Source: an uncultured SAR86 cluster bacterium (GTDB lineage Bacteria; Pseudomonadota; Gammaproteobacteria; Magnimaribacterales; D2472). Taken from it: DNA of 38,173 bases. Below, one piece after another: positions 25,737 to 35,529 of this stretch. Positions within the stretch are counted from its first letter, which is position 1. Every line of letters begins with the position of its first letter. The stretch lies in NCBI GenBank assembly GCA_902591565.1, contig CACJBC010000011.1, forward strand, positions 1 through 38,173. Direction: 5' to 3'. Under the pieces are notes generated by a model, which was not told the origin of the DNA, searched no databases, and was given only the letters and a program-made list of their open reading frames with translations. A program made the position numbers and the translations under genes.

Positions 25737-27464
25737 TTGAAATCAAACCTTAATAAAAATTATCTTATAAGCTTTTTTGCTTTAATTATATTTTTTTCAT
25801 GCAAGCCCGAAGAAGATAAACTTGATATCCCTAAAATTTCTTCAGTTGAAAAGCTTATAGAACACTCAAACGAATTTGAGCAGAATGTTTTAACATATGA
25901 AACCCCTGGTGGAAAAATTCATTTTGCAATAGGTTTTGGTATTGCTAATTCAATAATGGTTGAGGGAGAGGGAGGAAATATTATTATTGATGCCTCAGAT
26001 AGCACTTATGAAGCATCAGAAATTTATAAGAGATTTAAGAAGCTCAATGATAATCCAATCACTGCAATAATTTATACCCATAATCATGGTGATCATACCT
26101 TTGGAGCTGCTCATTATTTAACAACACAAAAAGAAAGACCTTTGGTTATAGCTCATGAATCAACCGACTATTACATGCAAAGGATTTTGGGAATAATAAA
26201 TCCAATTATTAGTGTTAGGAGCACTCGAATGTTTGGTACAGCATTGCCAGAAGATGAAGTTATAAATGTTGGCATTGGCAAGAGTTTAAATGTTTCTAAA
26301 TCTCCATTTGGATATATCAAACCAGATACAACCTTTAAAGAAGAATTAAAGATAAAAATTTCTGGTATTAATATTGAGCTTTATCATGCTCCTGGCGAGA
26401 CAAACGATCAATTATTTGTTTGGCTTCCAGAACATAGATCTTTGATGCCTGGAGATAATATATATAAAACATTTCCAAACCTTTATACAATTAGAGGAAC
26501 AACTCACAGAGACGTTATAGGCTGGGTTTCTAGTTTAGACAAGATGCGATCTCACGAACCAGAATATATATTCCCAAGTCATACAAAGCCAATTATAGGT
26601 TCAGAAGAGGCTATGAAAGTATTAACCATTTATAGAGATGCTATTCAATATGTTCATGACCAAACAATTCGACTAATGAATGAAGGCTATTATCCTGATC
26701 AAATTGTTCAAATGGTAGAATTACCAGACTCTATAAAAAGCTCACCTTATTTATCAGAATTTTATGGTACTGTTAGGTGGTCAGTTAAAAGCATTTTTAA
26801 CGGATACTTAGGTTGGTTTAATGGAAATCCTGCTGATCTTGACCCTCTATCACGAAAAGAAGAAGCTCAAAAGCTTGCTAAATTAGTCGGAGGTGAAGCA
26901 TCTTTACTTAATGCATTGGAAAAATCTGTCCTTGATGAAGATATGCAATGGGCACTTGAATTAAGTGATAAGCTCATAGCCTTAGATTTTGAGGTAGACA
27001 GGGTAAATAATCTAAGACAAAAAGCTCTACTTTATATTGGACTACGCTCATCTAATCCAAACAAAAGAAATTACTTTCTTTCATCAGCTATGGAATTAGA
27101 GAGTGATTTTGGTGGTTATCCAGTTGCAGAAAGAACAGAAGAGGGTGTAAAAGAAATTTCAATTGATACTATCTTTAGCATTTTATCTGTTAGGTTAAAT
27201 CCTGAAAGAGTCATTAATCAAAATATTAAAGCATGTTTCTTATTTTCATCTGGCTTAACAAGAACTATTACAATAAGAAATCAAGTTGCTTCAGTTTCAA
27301 ACAATGTTGATTTTCCTTGTGATATTACAGTTAAAACTTCTGAACTTAATTTTAAAATGGCATTATCAGGATTGTTAAATCCAGTAATGGCTTTAGCTTC
27401 GGGGGATATTGTTGTTGATGGTGGTAATACTAATTTTTTAAAGTTCTTATCTTACTTTAGATAA
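25737..27464 (+). CDS. Alkyl-sulfatase-like metallo-beta-lactamase lipoprotein
   Basis: A 575-residue protein starting at TTG 25737; this start gives a complete lipoprotein signal with Cys at residue 22 (IIFFSCKPEED). The metallo-beta-lactamase domain has the metal motif YTHNHGDHTFGA (H115, H117, D119, H120) and the later APGETNDQLFVWLPEHRSLM and GDNIYKTFPNLYTIRG blocks characteristic of SdsA1/BDS1-type alkyl sulfatases. A dimerisation domain and a C-terminal SCP2-like domain (about 475-575) follow. These enzymes release sulfate from alkyl sulfates; the exact substrate is unknown. Lipoprotein anchoring rather than simple export is notable. Confidence 0.88.
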   Translation: MKSNLNKNYLISFFALIIFFSCKPEEDKLDIPKISSVEKLIEHSNEFEQNVLTYETPGGKIHFAIGFGIANSIMVEGEGGNIIIDASDSTYEASEIYKRFKKLNDNPITAIIYTHNHGDHTFGAAHYLTTQKERPLVIAHESTDYYMQRILGIINPIISVRSTRMFGTALPEDEVINVGIGKSLNVSKSPFGYIKPDTTFKEELKIKISGINIELYHAPGETNDQLFVWLPEHRSLMPGDNIYKTFPNLYTIRGTTHRDVIGWVSSLDKMRSHEPEYIFPSHTKPIIGSEEAMKVLTIYRDAIQYVHDQTIRLMNEGYYPDQIVQMVELPDSIKSSPYLSEFYGTVRWSVKSIFNGYLGWFNGNPADLDPLSRKEEAQKLAKLVGGEASLLNALEKSVLDEDMQWALELSDKLIALDFEVDRVNNLRQKALLYIGLRSSNPNKRNYFLSSAMELESDFGGYPVAERTEEGVKEISIDTIFSILSVRLNPERVINQNIKACFLFSSGLTRTITIRNQVASVSNNVDFPCDITVKTSELNFKMALSGLLNPVMALASGDIVVDGGNTNFLKFLSYFR

Positions 27465-27466
27465 CA

Positions 27467-27922
27467 CTACCACCTATATTTATCAAAGTTTTCTGGATTT
27501 GCCCATCCTTCTGAATTGTTCCAAGATCTTTTATTGTTATAGGTCTTAAGGTTATATGAAAAACATAGCAATTTATTGGAGCTATCTTCAAGTTCAACCT
27601 GGAACCCAAGTTTAATCATGTTGGATTCTTTGATGCCATCTTTAGGGCGGGAAAAAATTATAATTTTTTGACTCAAAAGGTTCTTAATTGTTCCTATCTG
27701 ACTTTGAGATAAATCTATATCATCCAAAACAACGAATAAATCAACTGGATCTTTTATATACTCAAAATCTGGGTCAATGCTTAGATGCGCTATGTCAGAA
27801 TCTTCAAATTTTTTTACAAGCTTTGAGATATCTAGCTTTGTTACTATTTGAAGTTTTTTACATTCTTCATTATTTAGGGTGTCTAATATAAATTGATTTA
27901 ATATTTTTTCCCTTTGTTTCAT
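27467..27922 (-). CDS. Conserved small protein, possibly DUF6231
   Basis: A 151-residue acidic protein with no signal peptide. The middle (DPVDLFVVLDDIDLSQSQIGTI) resembles a Rossmann-like strand and helix. The C-terminus carries several Trp and Tyr residues in a pattern (TYNNKRSWNNSEGWANPENF, then KYRW) that I associate with the gammaproteobacterial DUF6231 family, whose function is unknown. It overlaps the 3' end of mdh by 4 bases, so it is translated from the same message. The family assignment is tentative. Confidence 0.55.
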   Translation of the reverse strand: MKQREKILNQFILDTLNNEECKKLQIVTKLDISKLVKKFEDSDIAHLSIDPDFEYIKDPVDLFVVLDDIDLSQSQIGTIKNLLSQKIIIFSRPKDGIKESNMIKLGFQVELEDSSNKLLCFSYNLKTYNNKRSWNNSEGWANPENFDKYRW

Positions 27923-28917
27923 TTAAGTAAATGTTTTACTGCCTCTCTTTCAGATTCTAACTCATCTATAGATATTTGAAACTTTTGCTTCGCAAATTCT
28001 GACATCGCCAGATCTCTTTTAATCTCTATTGTGCCATCAGGTAGAGTAAAGAGAGGGTATCCACACATCAAACCCTCAGGAACACCGTAGGCTCCATCGC
28101 TTGCTATGGCAGCACTAAATGAATCGCCTTCATCTGTTGGATTTTCGCATGCAACAATTGTATCTAGAGCTGCTTTTGCAGCTGATGTTGCTGATGAAGC
28201 TCCTCTAGAGTCAATTACAGCCTTGCCTCTTTGTTGAACAGTTGGAAGAAAAGAATTTTCAACCCACTCCATATCACTTATAACTTCACTACCAGGTCTT
28301 CCATCAATAAGAACATTTTCAACATCCGGGAACATCGTAGGACTATGATTGCCCCAGATAACCATATTTTTAACGTTATCAATATTTGTTCCAGTTTTTT
28401 TGCTTATCACAGACTTGGCCCTGCTTGAATCAAGCATTGTCATAGCCATCCATAGTTGGGAATCCTTATTAGCAGCATTTTTACCTATAAGCGCATTTGT
28501 ATTAGCAGGGTTGCCTACAACTAGAATTTTTGCATTATCTTTACCATATTTACCAATGGCCTCTCCCTGATTAACAAAAATTCCACCGTTAATTTTTAGT
28601 AAATCTGATCTTTCTTCAATTTTCTTTCCTTCATAAACAATTCCTCTTGGAATGCTTCCAACAAGAAGGAACCAATCTGCATCATGAGATGCTTCTTCAA
28701 AATTATCTGTATATTTGACTTCACCCATGTTTGGAAAATATGAATCTTCAAGCTCCATAACTAAACCTTCAAGCTTGTTGACAACTTGAGGAATTTCAAC
28801 AAGGTATAAATCAACTATCTTGTCACCAAATGTTCTTCCATCAACTAATCTTGGGATAAGAGAGTAGGCTATTTGTCCTGCTGCTCCGGTTACCACAACT
28901 TTTACTCTTGAACTCAT
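27919..28917 (-). CDS. mdh: Malate dehydrogenase (NAD)
   Basis: Oxidises malate to oxaloacetate in the TCA cycle. The 332 residues match the long, MDH2-type enzyme of many proteobacteria. The Rossmann motif is VVVTGAAGQIAYSLI at the N-terminus, VVGNPANTNA contacts NAD, and the catalytic His is in VIWGNHSPTMFPD. The region SIPRGIVYEGKK holds the mobile-loop arginine, but the usual R-x-x-x-M-x-R-x-D (RKPGMER) is altered to PRGIVYEGK, which is worth a check. It is the first gene of a two-gene unit with the small protein downstream. Confidence 0.93.
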   Translation of the reverse strand: MSSRVKVVVTGAAGQIAYSLIPRLVDGRTFGDKIVDLYLVEIPQVVNKLEGLVMELEDSYFPNMGEVKYTDNFEEASHDADWFLLVGSIPRGIVYEGKKIEERSDLLKINGGIFVNQGEAIGKYGKDNAKILVVGNPANTNALIGKNAANKDSQLWMAMTMLDSSRAKSVISKKTGTNIDNVKNMVIWGNHSPTMFPDVENVLIDGRPGSEVISDMEWVENSFLPTVQQRGKAVIDSRGASSATSAAKAALDTIVACENPTDEGDSFSAAIASDGAYGVPEGLMCGYPLFTLPDGTIEIKRDLAMSEFAKQKFQISIDELESEREAVKHLLK

Positions 28918-28940
28918 TTTTTTACCTTGTAATATGAAAT

Positions 28941-29546
28941 TTAATTCGTAATTATATTCCTAAAAGTCAGATTTATTCTTGGCTTTTTAATTTTTTTTGT
29001 TTTTTTTATTTCATGCTTCCAATATTCTTGAGTCTTGCCATGCATTACTATGAGTTGACCACTTACTTGAGGAATAATTAAGTTTAATTTTTTATTTTTA
29101 TGCTTAAAATATATTTCTCTTGTTTCTCCAAGCGATAAAGATGCTATCACAGGTTTTTTTCCAAGTTCTTTTTCATCATCAGAATGTAGCCCCATTGAAT
29201 CATTTCCATCTCTGTATAAATTGGCCAACACAGAATTAAATTTAAAAGATGTAATATTCTCAATTTTTTCTTTAATTTCTAGTAGTAAGTTATTCCAATT
29301 ATGTCTTTGAAGTTTTTTGCCAGAATATGTGTATTCAATTTCGTTGTCTGCATACCAAGCTTGAAGTCTTGGTATTTGATGAGTTTTACCAAAGATTTTT
29401 ATAAAACCTGTTTCCCAATTTAAATCATGCAGACATGACTCAAACCATAAATCTTTTTTTTCCTCTAATATTTTATCTTGATATAAGTCAATTTCTAAAT
29501 CTTCATATCCAGTTATTGCCTCTTTTTTAATCAAGGATGCTCCCAT
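28941..29546 (-). CDS. AlkB-like 2-oxoglutarate/Fe(II) dioxygenase
   Basis: A 201-residue protein resembling ALKBH2/3-type DNA repair dioxygenases, which remove methyl groups from 1-methyladenine and 3-methylcytosine. The Fe ligands are H121 and D123 in GLHSDDE and H178 in YWKHEI; the 2-oxoglutarate contact is R190 in PRINLTFR. The substrate region PRLQAWYAD and the YRDGNDSMG strand are typical. It lies 23 bases upstream of mdh on the same strand, so cotranscription is possible. No adaptive-response regulator is adjacent. Confidence 0.92.
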   Translation of the reverse strand: MGASLIKKEAITGYEDLEIDLYQDKILEEKKDLWFESCLHDLNWETGFIKIFGKTHQIPRLQAWYADNEIEYTYSGKKLQRHNWNNLLLEIKEKIENITSFKFNSVLANLYRDGNDSMGLHSDDEKELGKKPVIASLSLGETREIYFKHKNKKLNLIIPQVSGQLIVMHGKTQEYWKHEIKKTKKIKKPRINLTFRNIITN

Positions 29547-29630
29547 TTCAGTAATAGTAAATAAGACTAATTTTTATTAGAATAACTTTATCTTAAACGT
29601 AGAAGGACTTCTAAAAAAGGGGTGAAATAA

Positions 29631-30533
29631 ATGAATATTAGATTTGATGATCAGGTTGCAATTGTTACTGGAGCCGGCGGTGGATTAGGTAAAGAGCATG
29701 CATTAGGACTTGCAAGAAGAGGGGCTAAAGTAGTTGTTAACGATCTTGGTGGAGGTGTTGATGGAAGCGGTGCTAGTGATGCCGCAAAGGCCGTTGTTGA
29801 CCAAATTATCTCTGAGGGTGGTGAAGCAATTGCTAATGGAGCTAGTGTCACTGATTTAGAAGCAGTTAGAGCTATGGTTAATGAAGCTAAAGAAAAATGG
29901 GGAAGAATAGATATTCTTGTAAATAATGCTGGAATATTAAGGGATAAAAGCTTTCATAAAGATACTATTGAGAGCTTTAATACTGTTATGGATGTTCACT
30001 TTCAAGGAACTTTGAATTGTACTCATACTGTGTACCCAATTATGCGAGAACAAGAGTTTGGAAGAATTATTTTTACTAGTTCATCTAGTGGGGTTTTTGG
30101 TAATTTTGGTCAAGCAAACTATGGATCTGCAAAAATGGCAATGGTTGGATTAATGAATACACTTAAATTAGAGGGACAAAAATATAATGTATTCACTAAC
30201 TCCATTACTCCTGTAGCTTATACAAGAATGACAGAGGGCTTGATTCCTGAAGATTTTGGTAAAAATATGCAACCAGAGCATGTAACACCTGCTGTTCTAT
30301 ATCTTGCTAGCAAAGATGCTCCTAATGGAGTTGTTATGGCTGCTGGTGCTGGAGTTTTTGCTCGTATATTTATACATGAAACCATGGGTATCAACCTTGG
30401 TACTGGTGAGGACATGACTCCAGAGAACATAGCTGCAAATTGGGATAAGGTTTCAGATATGGATGATGCTAGGCCGTTACAAAATGGCGGTGAACAGACT
30501 CTAAAAATATTTGAATTAATTAATAAGGGCTAG
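29631..30533 (+). CDS. Short-chain dehydrogenase, HSD17B4/3-hydroxyacyl-CoA type
   Basis: A 300-residue SDR. The cofactor motif TGAGGGLGKEHAL (13-25) and the NDLGGGVDGSG block that follows are diagnostic of the (3R)-hydroxyacyl-CoA dehydrogenase part of peroxisomal multifunctional enzyme 2 and its bacterial relatives. NNAG is at 98-101 and the catalytic S-Y-K set is near S151-153, Y164 and K168 (YGSAK). A likely role is oxidation of a hydroxyacyl-CoA in fatty-acid or sterol-side-chain breakdown. A purine-rich AAAAAGGGGTGA precedes the ATG. The GST gene follows after 2 bases. Confidence 0.88.
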   Translation: MNIRFDDQVAIVTGAGGGLGKEHALGLARRGAKVVVNDLGGGVDGSGASDAAKAVVDQIISEGGEAIANGASVTDLEAVRAMVNEAKEKWGRIDILVNNAGILRDKSFHKDTIESFNTVMDVHFQGTLNCTHTVYPIMREQEFGRIIFTSSSSGVFGNFGQANYGSAKMAMVGLMNTLKLEGQKYNVFTNSITPVAYTRMTEGLIPEDFGKNMQPEHVTPAVLYLASKDAPNGVVMAAGAGVFARIFIHETMGINLGTGEDMTPENIAANWDKVSDMDDARPLQNGGEQTLKIFELINKG

Positions 30534-30535
30534 CA

Positions 30536-31150
30536 TTGAAGCTATATTCAAGCAAACTTGCTCCCAGTCCGCTCAAGGTTTTAATTTTCGTAAAAGAAAA
30601 GGGCATATTAGATCAAGTAGAGGTCATTGATCTTGATCTAGGAAAACTTGAACATAAAACTCCAGAGTATAAAGCTATAGCTCCTAATTCTAGAGTACCA
30701 GCCCTAAAGTTAGATGACGATACAATTATTTTAGAAACAACTGCTATATGTAGATATTTAGAATCTCTTTATCCTGAACCCAATTTGTTTGGAGAAAATC
30801 CTATCGAGATCGCTTCTATAGAGATGTGGTACTCAAGGGTGACTTATGAGTTAGTTGTGCCTTTAATGCATGGTTTTCGGCATACTCACCCGCATATGAG
30901 TCAAATGGAAAATCAAAATCAAGAATATGGCTTGGCACAAAGAGAACTTGCAGTTAGATCTTTAGATGTTTATAACAAAATTATTGCGAGTAGAGAATAT
31001 ATAGCAGGAGAAAGATTTACTTATGCAGATATTCAAATGGTAACCTCATTACAATTCTTGGTTAGATTAAATAGGCTTGATATAAAAGATTACGAAAACC
31101 TGAATGATTACATCAATCAGGTTTCCAGTAGATCTAGCTTTTCTATTTAG
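30536..31150 (+). CDS. Glutathione S-transferase family protein
   Basis: A 204-residue protein with a thioredoxin-like N-terminal domain (KLYSSKLAPSPLKVLIF; the cis-Pro is in NSRVPALKLDD and the glutathione contact in ETTAICRYLES) and an all-helical C-terminal domain with the N-capping motif AGERFTYADIQM. The TTG at 30536 is the start because it gives the normal beta-1 strand; no ATG is available nearby. It is coupled to the SDR gene, so the pair may act on the same metabolite, but the substrate is unknown. It converges on nrdB with one base between stops. Confidence 0.9.
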   Translation: MKLYSSKLAPSPLKVLIFVKEKGILDQVEVIDLDLGKLEHKTPEYKAIAPNSRVPALKLDDDTIILETTAICRYLESLYPEPNLFGENPIEIASIEMWYSRVTYELVVPLMHGFRHTHPHMSQMENQNQEYGLAQRELAVRSLDVYNKIIASREYIAGERFTYADIQMVTSLQFLVRLNRLDIKDYENLNDYINQVSSRSSFSI

Positions 31151-31151
31151 A

Positions 31152-32414
31152 TTATTCCCAGTTTAGAGCGCCACCAACTTGGTACTCAGTCACTCTAGTT
31201 TCAAAGAAGTTCTTTTCTTTTCTTAAATCTATTATTTCTGACATCCATGGGAATGGATTACCAACACCTTTAAATTCTTCTTCTAAACCAATTTGTGTCA
31301 GTCTTCTATTCGCAATAAACTTTAGATATTCTTCCATCATTGCGGCATTCATTCCAAGAACTCCCCTAGGCATAGTATCTCTTGCATACATAATTTCTAG
31401 CTCTGTTCCTTCAAGGATCATTTGAGCAGCTTCAGCCTTCATCTCTTCATCCCATAAATGAGGATTTTCAATCTTAATTTGATTTATTACGTCTATACCA
31501 AAGTTAACATGCATGGATTCATCTCTTAAAATATACTGGAACTGTTCTGACGTTCCAGTCATTTTATTTCTTCGACCCATAGATAATATTTGAGTAAAGC
31601 CACAATAGAAGAAGATTCCTTCAAGGACACAATAGAAGGCAATCAAGTTCTTAAGAAGCTGTTTATCTGTTTCCACAGTGCCTGTTTTAAATTCAGGATC
31701 TGATATTTCTTGTGTATATTTAAGACCCCATGCTGCTTTTCTCGAAACGCATGGTATTTCACGATACATATTGAATATTTCGCCTTCGTCCATACCAAGC
31801 GATTCAATACAGTATTGATAAGCATGTGTATGAATAGCTTCTTCTAAGCTTTGTCTTAAAATATATTGTCTACATTCAGGATTTGTTATTAATCTGTATA
31901 GTGCTAATACTAAGTTATTTGCAACAAGAGAGTCAGCTGTTGAGAAGAACCCTAAGTTTCTTTTTACGATTGTTCTTTCATCTTCTGTAAGACCATCTTC
32001 AGACTTCCATAATACAATATCGTTTGTCATATTAATTTCTTGTGGCATCCAATGGTTGGCACTTCCGTCTAAATATTTTTGCCATGCCCAGTCATATTTA
32101 AATGGTACTAGTTGATTAAGATCTGCTTTACAGTTAATCATCATTTTGTCATCAACCTGAACCCTGGATCCAGCCATTTCATCTAGTTCTTCAACGCCTG
32201 CGGCATCATCTAGATTTTTTATAGCCTCTCTTGCTAGTTGAGCACGAGATCCTTCTTCTATCTTGATTGTATTTTCTTTTATTGGAGCTGCTGTATCTAC
32301 AGCTGGAGCAGGTTGCTCTTTTGCAGCTTGAGGTGTTTCTACTACAGGAGCACTAGCAGTAACTGCTGCGCTTGTGTTTGTTTCCTCTTTTCCATAATCA
32401 TCCCAATTTAACAT
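31152..32414 (-). CDS. nrdB: Ribonucleotide reductase class Ia, beta subunit
   Basis: Generates the tyrosyl radical used by NrdA to make deoxyribonucleotides. The di-iron ligands are all present: D161, E192, H195 (EEAIHTHAY), E265, E299 and H302 (RDESMH); the radical tyrosine is Y199. The 420-residue length exceeds the about 375 of E. coli because of an Ala/Pro/Glu-rich N-terminal extension (about 12-55) that looks disordered. The C-terminal tail ([15 protein letters not shown]) would dock on NrdA. It lies 14 bases downstream of nrdA in the same unit. Confidence 0.97.
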   Translation of the reverse strand: MLNWDDYGKEETNTSAAVTASAPVVETPQAAKEQPAPAVDTAAPIKENTIKIEEGSRAQLAREAIKNLDDAAGVEELDEMAGSRVQVDDKMMINCKADLNQLVPFKYDWAWQKYLDGSANHWMPQEINMTNDIVLWKSEDGLTEDERTIVKRNLGFFSTADSLVANNLVLALYRLITNPECRQYILRQSLEEAIHTHAYQYCIESLGMDEGEIFNMYREIPCVSRKAAWGLKYTQEISDPEFKTGTVETDKQLLKNLIAFYCVLEGIFFYCGFTQILSMGRRNKMTGTSEQFQYILRDESMHVNFGIDVINQIKIENPHLWDEEMKAEAAQMILEGTELEIMYARDTMPRGVLGMNAAMMEEYLKFIANRRLTQIGLEEEFKGVGNPFPWMSEIIDLRKEKNFFETRVTEYQVGGALNWE

Positions 32415-32428
32415 TTCGTTCTCCTATA

Positions 32429-35305
32429 TTATTGACATGCCTCACAATCTGGATCATCCAGAGAGCATGCTGTAGGAACAGGGGCCGGTGCTCCTAGTTC
32501 CTGTGGTGCAGCTTGTGTTGCTTGCGCACTAACCGCGTTTAATTTTCCTTGTGCAACTGTTGATTTTTCAGTTGATGTTGCAGCTATTGATCTTAGGTAA
32601 TAGGTAGTTTTAAGACCTGAATACCATGCCATTCTATATGTGATATCAAGCTTTTTACCATCAGCATTTCCTATGTATAAATTTAATGACTGAGCTTGAT
32701 CTATCCATTTTTGCCTTCTGCTAGCTGATTCAACTATGTATCTTGGCTCAACTTCAAAAGCTGTTGAGTATATGGTTTTGATTTCATCAGGTATTCTTGA
32801 TATCTGTGAAAGACTACCCTCAAAATATTTGAGGTCATTAATCATGACGTCATCCCAAAGATTGAGCTCTTTTAACTTATTAACTAGATGAGGATTTACA
32901 ATAGTAAACTCGCCTGAAAGGTTAGATTTTACATATAAGTTTTGATAAGTTGGTTCAACCGACTGTGTAACACCAGTAATATTTGATATCGTAGCAGTAG
33001 GAGCTATAGCCATAACATTTGAATTTCTCATCCCATCGGTCATAACTTTTTTTCTTAAGGATTCCCAATCAAGAGTTTCAGATTTATCAACATTTAAATA
33101 TTCTGATCCTCTATTTTTTTCTAGTATCTCAAGCGAGTCTTTTGGCAATATGCCTTGACTCCATAGCGAACCTTCATAGGACTCATAACTTCCTCTTTCT
33201 TTTGCAAGTTCTGTTGAAGCATGAATAGCATAATAACTAATTAATTCCATACTTCTGTCTGCAAACTCAACAGCTTCATCACTGCAATATGCAATATCTT
33301 GCATGTATAAAGTGTCTTGAAAGCCCATCATTCCAAGACCAATCGGCCTATGTTTTAAATTGGAATTTTTTGCTGTATCCACAGAGTAATAATTTATATT
33401 AATTACGTTATCTAACATTCTTATTGCTGTTGAGACAGTTTGCTTTACTTTTTCTTCATCTAGTTTTCCGTCTTTCATATGTTGCGCTAAGTTAACAGAA
33501 CCTAGATTACATACGGCTATCTCATCTGCGCTCGTATTAAGAGTAATTTCAGTACAAAGGTTTGAAGAATGAACAACTCCTGCATGTTGTTGAGGTGATC
33601 TTAAATTACATGAATCTTTAAAAGTAATCCACGGATGACCTGTTTCAAAAAGCATTGTTAACATTTTTCTCCATAGCTCTTTTGCAGGCACGGACTTAAA
33701 TTGATCCATTTCTCCAGCTTGAGCTTTCCTTTCATACTCTTCATATTTTTCTTCAAATGCTTTACCTATTAAGTCATGAAGATCTGGTGTTTCACCTGGA
33801 GAAAAAAGAGTCCAGTTTTTATCTTCTTCAACTCTCTTCATAAATAAATCAGGAACCCAATTAGCAGTATTCATATCATGGGTTCTTCTTCTTTCATCAC
33901 CAGTGTTCTTTCTTAGTTCTAGGAATTCCTCAACATCTAAGTGCCATGTTTCAAGATAAGCACACATTGCTCCTTTTCTTTTTCCTCCTTGATTTACAGC
34001 TACAGCTGTATCATTAGCAACTTTTAAGAAGGGAACAACACCTTGACTTTTTCCATTCGTTCCCTTGATATAAGAGTTCATGGCTCTTACCGATGTCCAA
34101 TCGTTTCCGAGTCCGCCTGCCCATTTTGATAAAAGGGCATTGTCCTTCATGGCTCCAAAAATACCATCAAGATCATCTGGAATTGTTGTTAAGTAGCAAG
34201 AAGACAATTGAGGTCTTTTTGTTCCAGAGTTAAATAGGGTTGGAGTTGAGCTCATATAATCAAAGCTTGATAGAAGCTTGTAGAATTCAATAGCTCTTTC
34301 TTCTCTATTTTCTTCCTCTACTGCTAATCCCATTGCAACTCTCATAAAAAAGACCTGAGGAAGCTCGTACCTAACATCATCACAATGAATGAAGTATCTA
34401 TCATATAGTGTTTGCAACCCTAAATAAGTAAATTGATTATCTCTAGTATGATCAATTGCTTTACCTAATACATCTAAATCAAATGTTTTTAGTTCTGGGT
34501 CTAAGATATCTAGCTCAATACCTTTATCTATATAAGCTAAAAATGCTTTTGGATAGTTTTCCTTCATTTGATCATAAGTTGATTCTTCAGATACTTTTAA
34601 GAAGCCGAGTGCCTCACTTCTGATTTGATCCATAAGAATTCTTGCAGTGACATATGAGTAGTTTGGCTCTTTTTCCACTTTTGTTCTTGCAGACATAACT
34701 AAACTTGTTCTCATGTCTGATATTGAAACTCCGTCGTACAGGTTTTTTAATGCTTCTTCTAAAACTTCGTTCATTGAGACTTCTTCTAATCCGTCACACG
34801 CATCATTAATCAATGCTGCAAGCTTATCGATATCAAGTGGTACTAGCGATCCATCTGCTTTTGTAATGTTGATATCAGGCTTATTTGGTATATCAATTTC
34901 CGGTGTTTCTTTTTTTCTTTCTTGTGTTCGACCAGCCCTATATAAAATATAACTTTTTGCTACATCTAACTCTTCACTTCTCATTAACTGGAGCTCTACT
35001 TGATCTTGTATCTCTTCTATGTGTAAAGTTCCTCCAGACGGCATCCTTCTTTCAAATACTTCAATTACGCCTGATGTTATAGTGTTAACCTTTTTATGAA
35101 TTCTTTCGCTTGCTGCTGCATTTCCTGATTCAGTTGCTAGAAATGCTTTTGTGATCGCAACTTTAATTTTGTCTTCTTCAAAAGCAACAACTTTTCCATT
35201 CCTCTTTATAACTCTAAGTTTGCCCGGTGCTGTAGCTTCAATTTCATTTGTTTCAACCGGCTGTTGAACATTTAATGTTTTGCTTGTTTCTTGTTGTGTT
35301 TCCAT
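32429..35305 (-). CDS. nrdA: Ribonucleotide reductase class Ia, alpha subunit
   Basis: Reduces ribonucleoside diphosphates. The 958-residue length matches the Pseudomonas-type NrdA with two tandem ATP-cones (about 30-125 and 147-235), which sense ATP/dATP for activity control. Catalytic cysteines stand in LSSCYLTTI, NLCTEITL and VCNLGSVNL. The C-terminal DDPDCEACQ carries the shuttle CxxC that passes electrons from thioredoxin or glutaredoxin. Expression is probably controlled from the intergenic region to glpK, which holds NrdR-like and DnaA boxes. Confidence 0.97.
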   Translation of the reverse strand: METQQETSKTLNVQQPVETNEIEATAPGKLRVIKRNGKVVAFEEDKIKVAITKAFLATESGNAAASERIHKKVNTITSGVIEVFERRMPSGGTLHIEEIQDQVELQLMRSEELDVAKSYILYRAGRTQERKKETPEIDIPNKPDINITKADGSLVPLDIDKLAALINDACDGLEEVSMNEVLEEALKNLYDGVSISDMRTSLVMSARTKVEKEPNYSYVTARILMDQIRSEALGFLKVSEESTYDQMKENYPKAFLAYIDKGIELDILDPELKTFDLDVLGKAIDHTRDNQFTYLGLQTLYDRYFIHCDDVRYELPQVFFMRVAMGLAVEEENREERAIEFYKLLSSFDYMSSTPTLFNSGTKRPQLSSCYLTTIPDDLDGIFGAMKDNALLSKWAGGLGNDWTSVRAMNSYIKGTNGKSQGVVPFLKVANDTAVAVNQGGKRKGAMCAYLETWHLDVEEFLELRKNTGDERRRTHDMNTANWVPDLFMKRVEEDKNWTLFSPGETPDLHDLIGKAFEEKYEEYERKAQAGEMDQFKSVPAKELWRKMLTMLFETGHPWITFKDSCNLRSPQQHAGVVHSSNLCTEITLNTSADEIAVCNLGSVNLAQHMKDGKLDEEKVKQTVSTAIRMLDNVININYYSVDTAKNSNLKHRPIGLGMMGFQDTLYMQDIAYCSDEAVEFADRSMELISYYAIHASTELAKERGSYESYEGSLWSQGILPKDSLEILEKNRGSEYLNVDKSETLDWESLRKKVMTDGMRNSNVMAIAPTATISNITGVTQSVEPTYQNLYVKSNLSGEFTIVNPHLVNKLKELNLWDDVMINDLKYFEGSLSQISRIPDEIKTIYSTAFEVEPRYIVESASRRQKWIDQAQSLNLYIGNADGKKLDITYRMAWYSGLKTTYYLRSIAATSTEKSTVAQGKLNAVSAQATQAAPQELGAPAPVPTACSLDDPDCEACQ

Positions 35306-35439
35306 TCTTATTTCCGTTTCCCTATTTTGTTTGCCGTATCTTTCCCACTCATAAAGAGTTTAATTAAATTTTTCTGGAAGAAGTTTTGTGTGTCTGCAGT
35401 TACACTAACTTTTTGTTCTTCATCTCTAATATTACATGT

Positions 35440-35448
35440 TGTGGATAA
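35440..35448 (-). promoter_or_regulatory. DnaA box, consensus
   Basis: TGTGGATAA on the plus strand, i.e. the consensus TTATCCACA on the minus strand. It lies 135 bases upstream of nrdA, within the spacer of a weak minus-strand promoter candidate (TTGTTT 35456-35451, 16 bases, TAATAT). DnaA boxes upstream of nrdAB are known in E. coli, where DnaA couples dNTP supply to replication. Confidence 0.6.
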
Positions 35449-35463
35449 AGAAACAAGTAAAAA

Positions 35464-35479
35464 ACACTATATATTGTGA
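35464..35479. promoter_or_regulatory. NrdR box 1
   Basis: ACACTATATATTGTGA matches the NrdR-box consensus (acaCwAtATaTwGwgt) at all positions but the last. NrdR is the ATP-cone repressor of nrd genes. A second copy lies exactly 31 bases further from nrdA (three helical turns), the usual arrangement. Confidence 0.8.
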
Positions 35480-35494
35480 TAATTTCATTTTTTT

Positions 35495-35510
35495 TCACTA
35501 TATAGTGTAT
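35495..35510. promoter_or_regulatory. NrdR box 2
   Basis: TCACTATATAGTGTAT contains the perfect palindrome CACTATATAGTG and fits 12 of the 14 core positions of the NrdR consensus. The offset from box 1 (CAC at 35465 and at 35496) is 31 bases. Confidence 0.7.
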
Positions 35511-35529
35511 GTAAGCTGTTTTTTTGCTG

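Noticed and set aside
29651-29851. Antisense frame in the SDR gene
   Set aside because: A low-complexity shadow of the glycine-rich cofactor-binding region.
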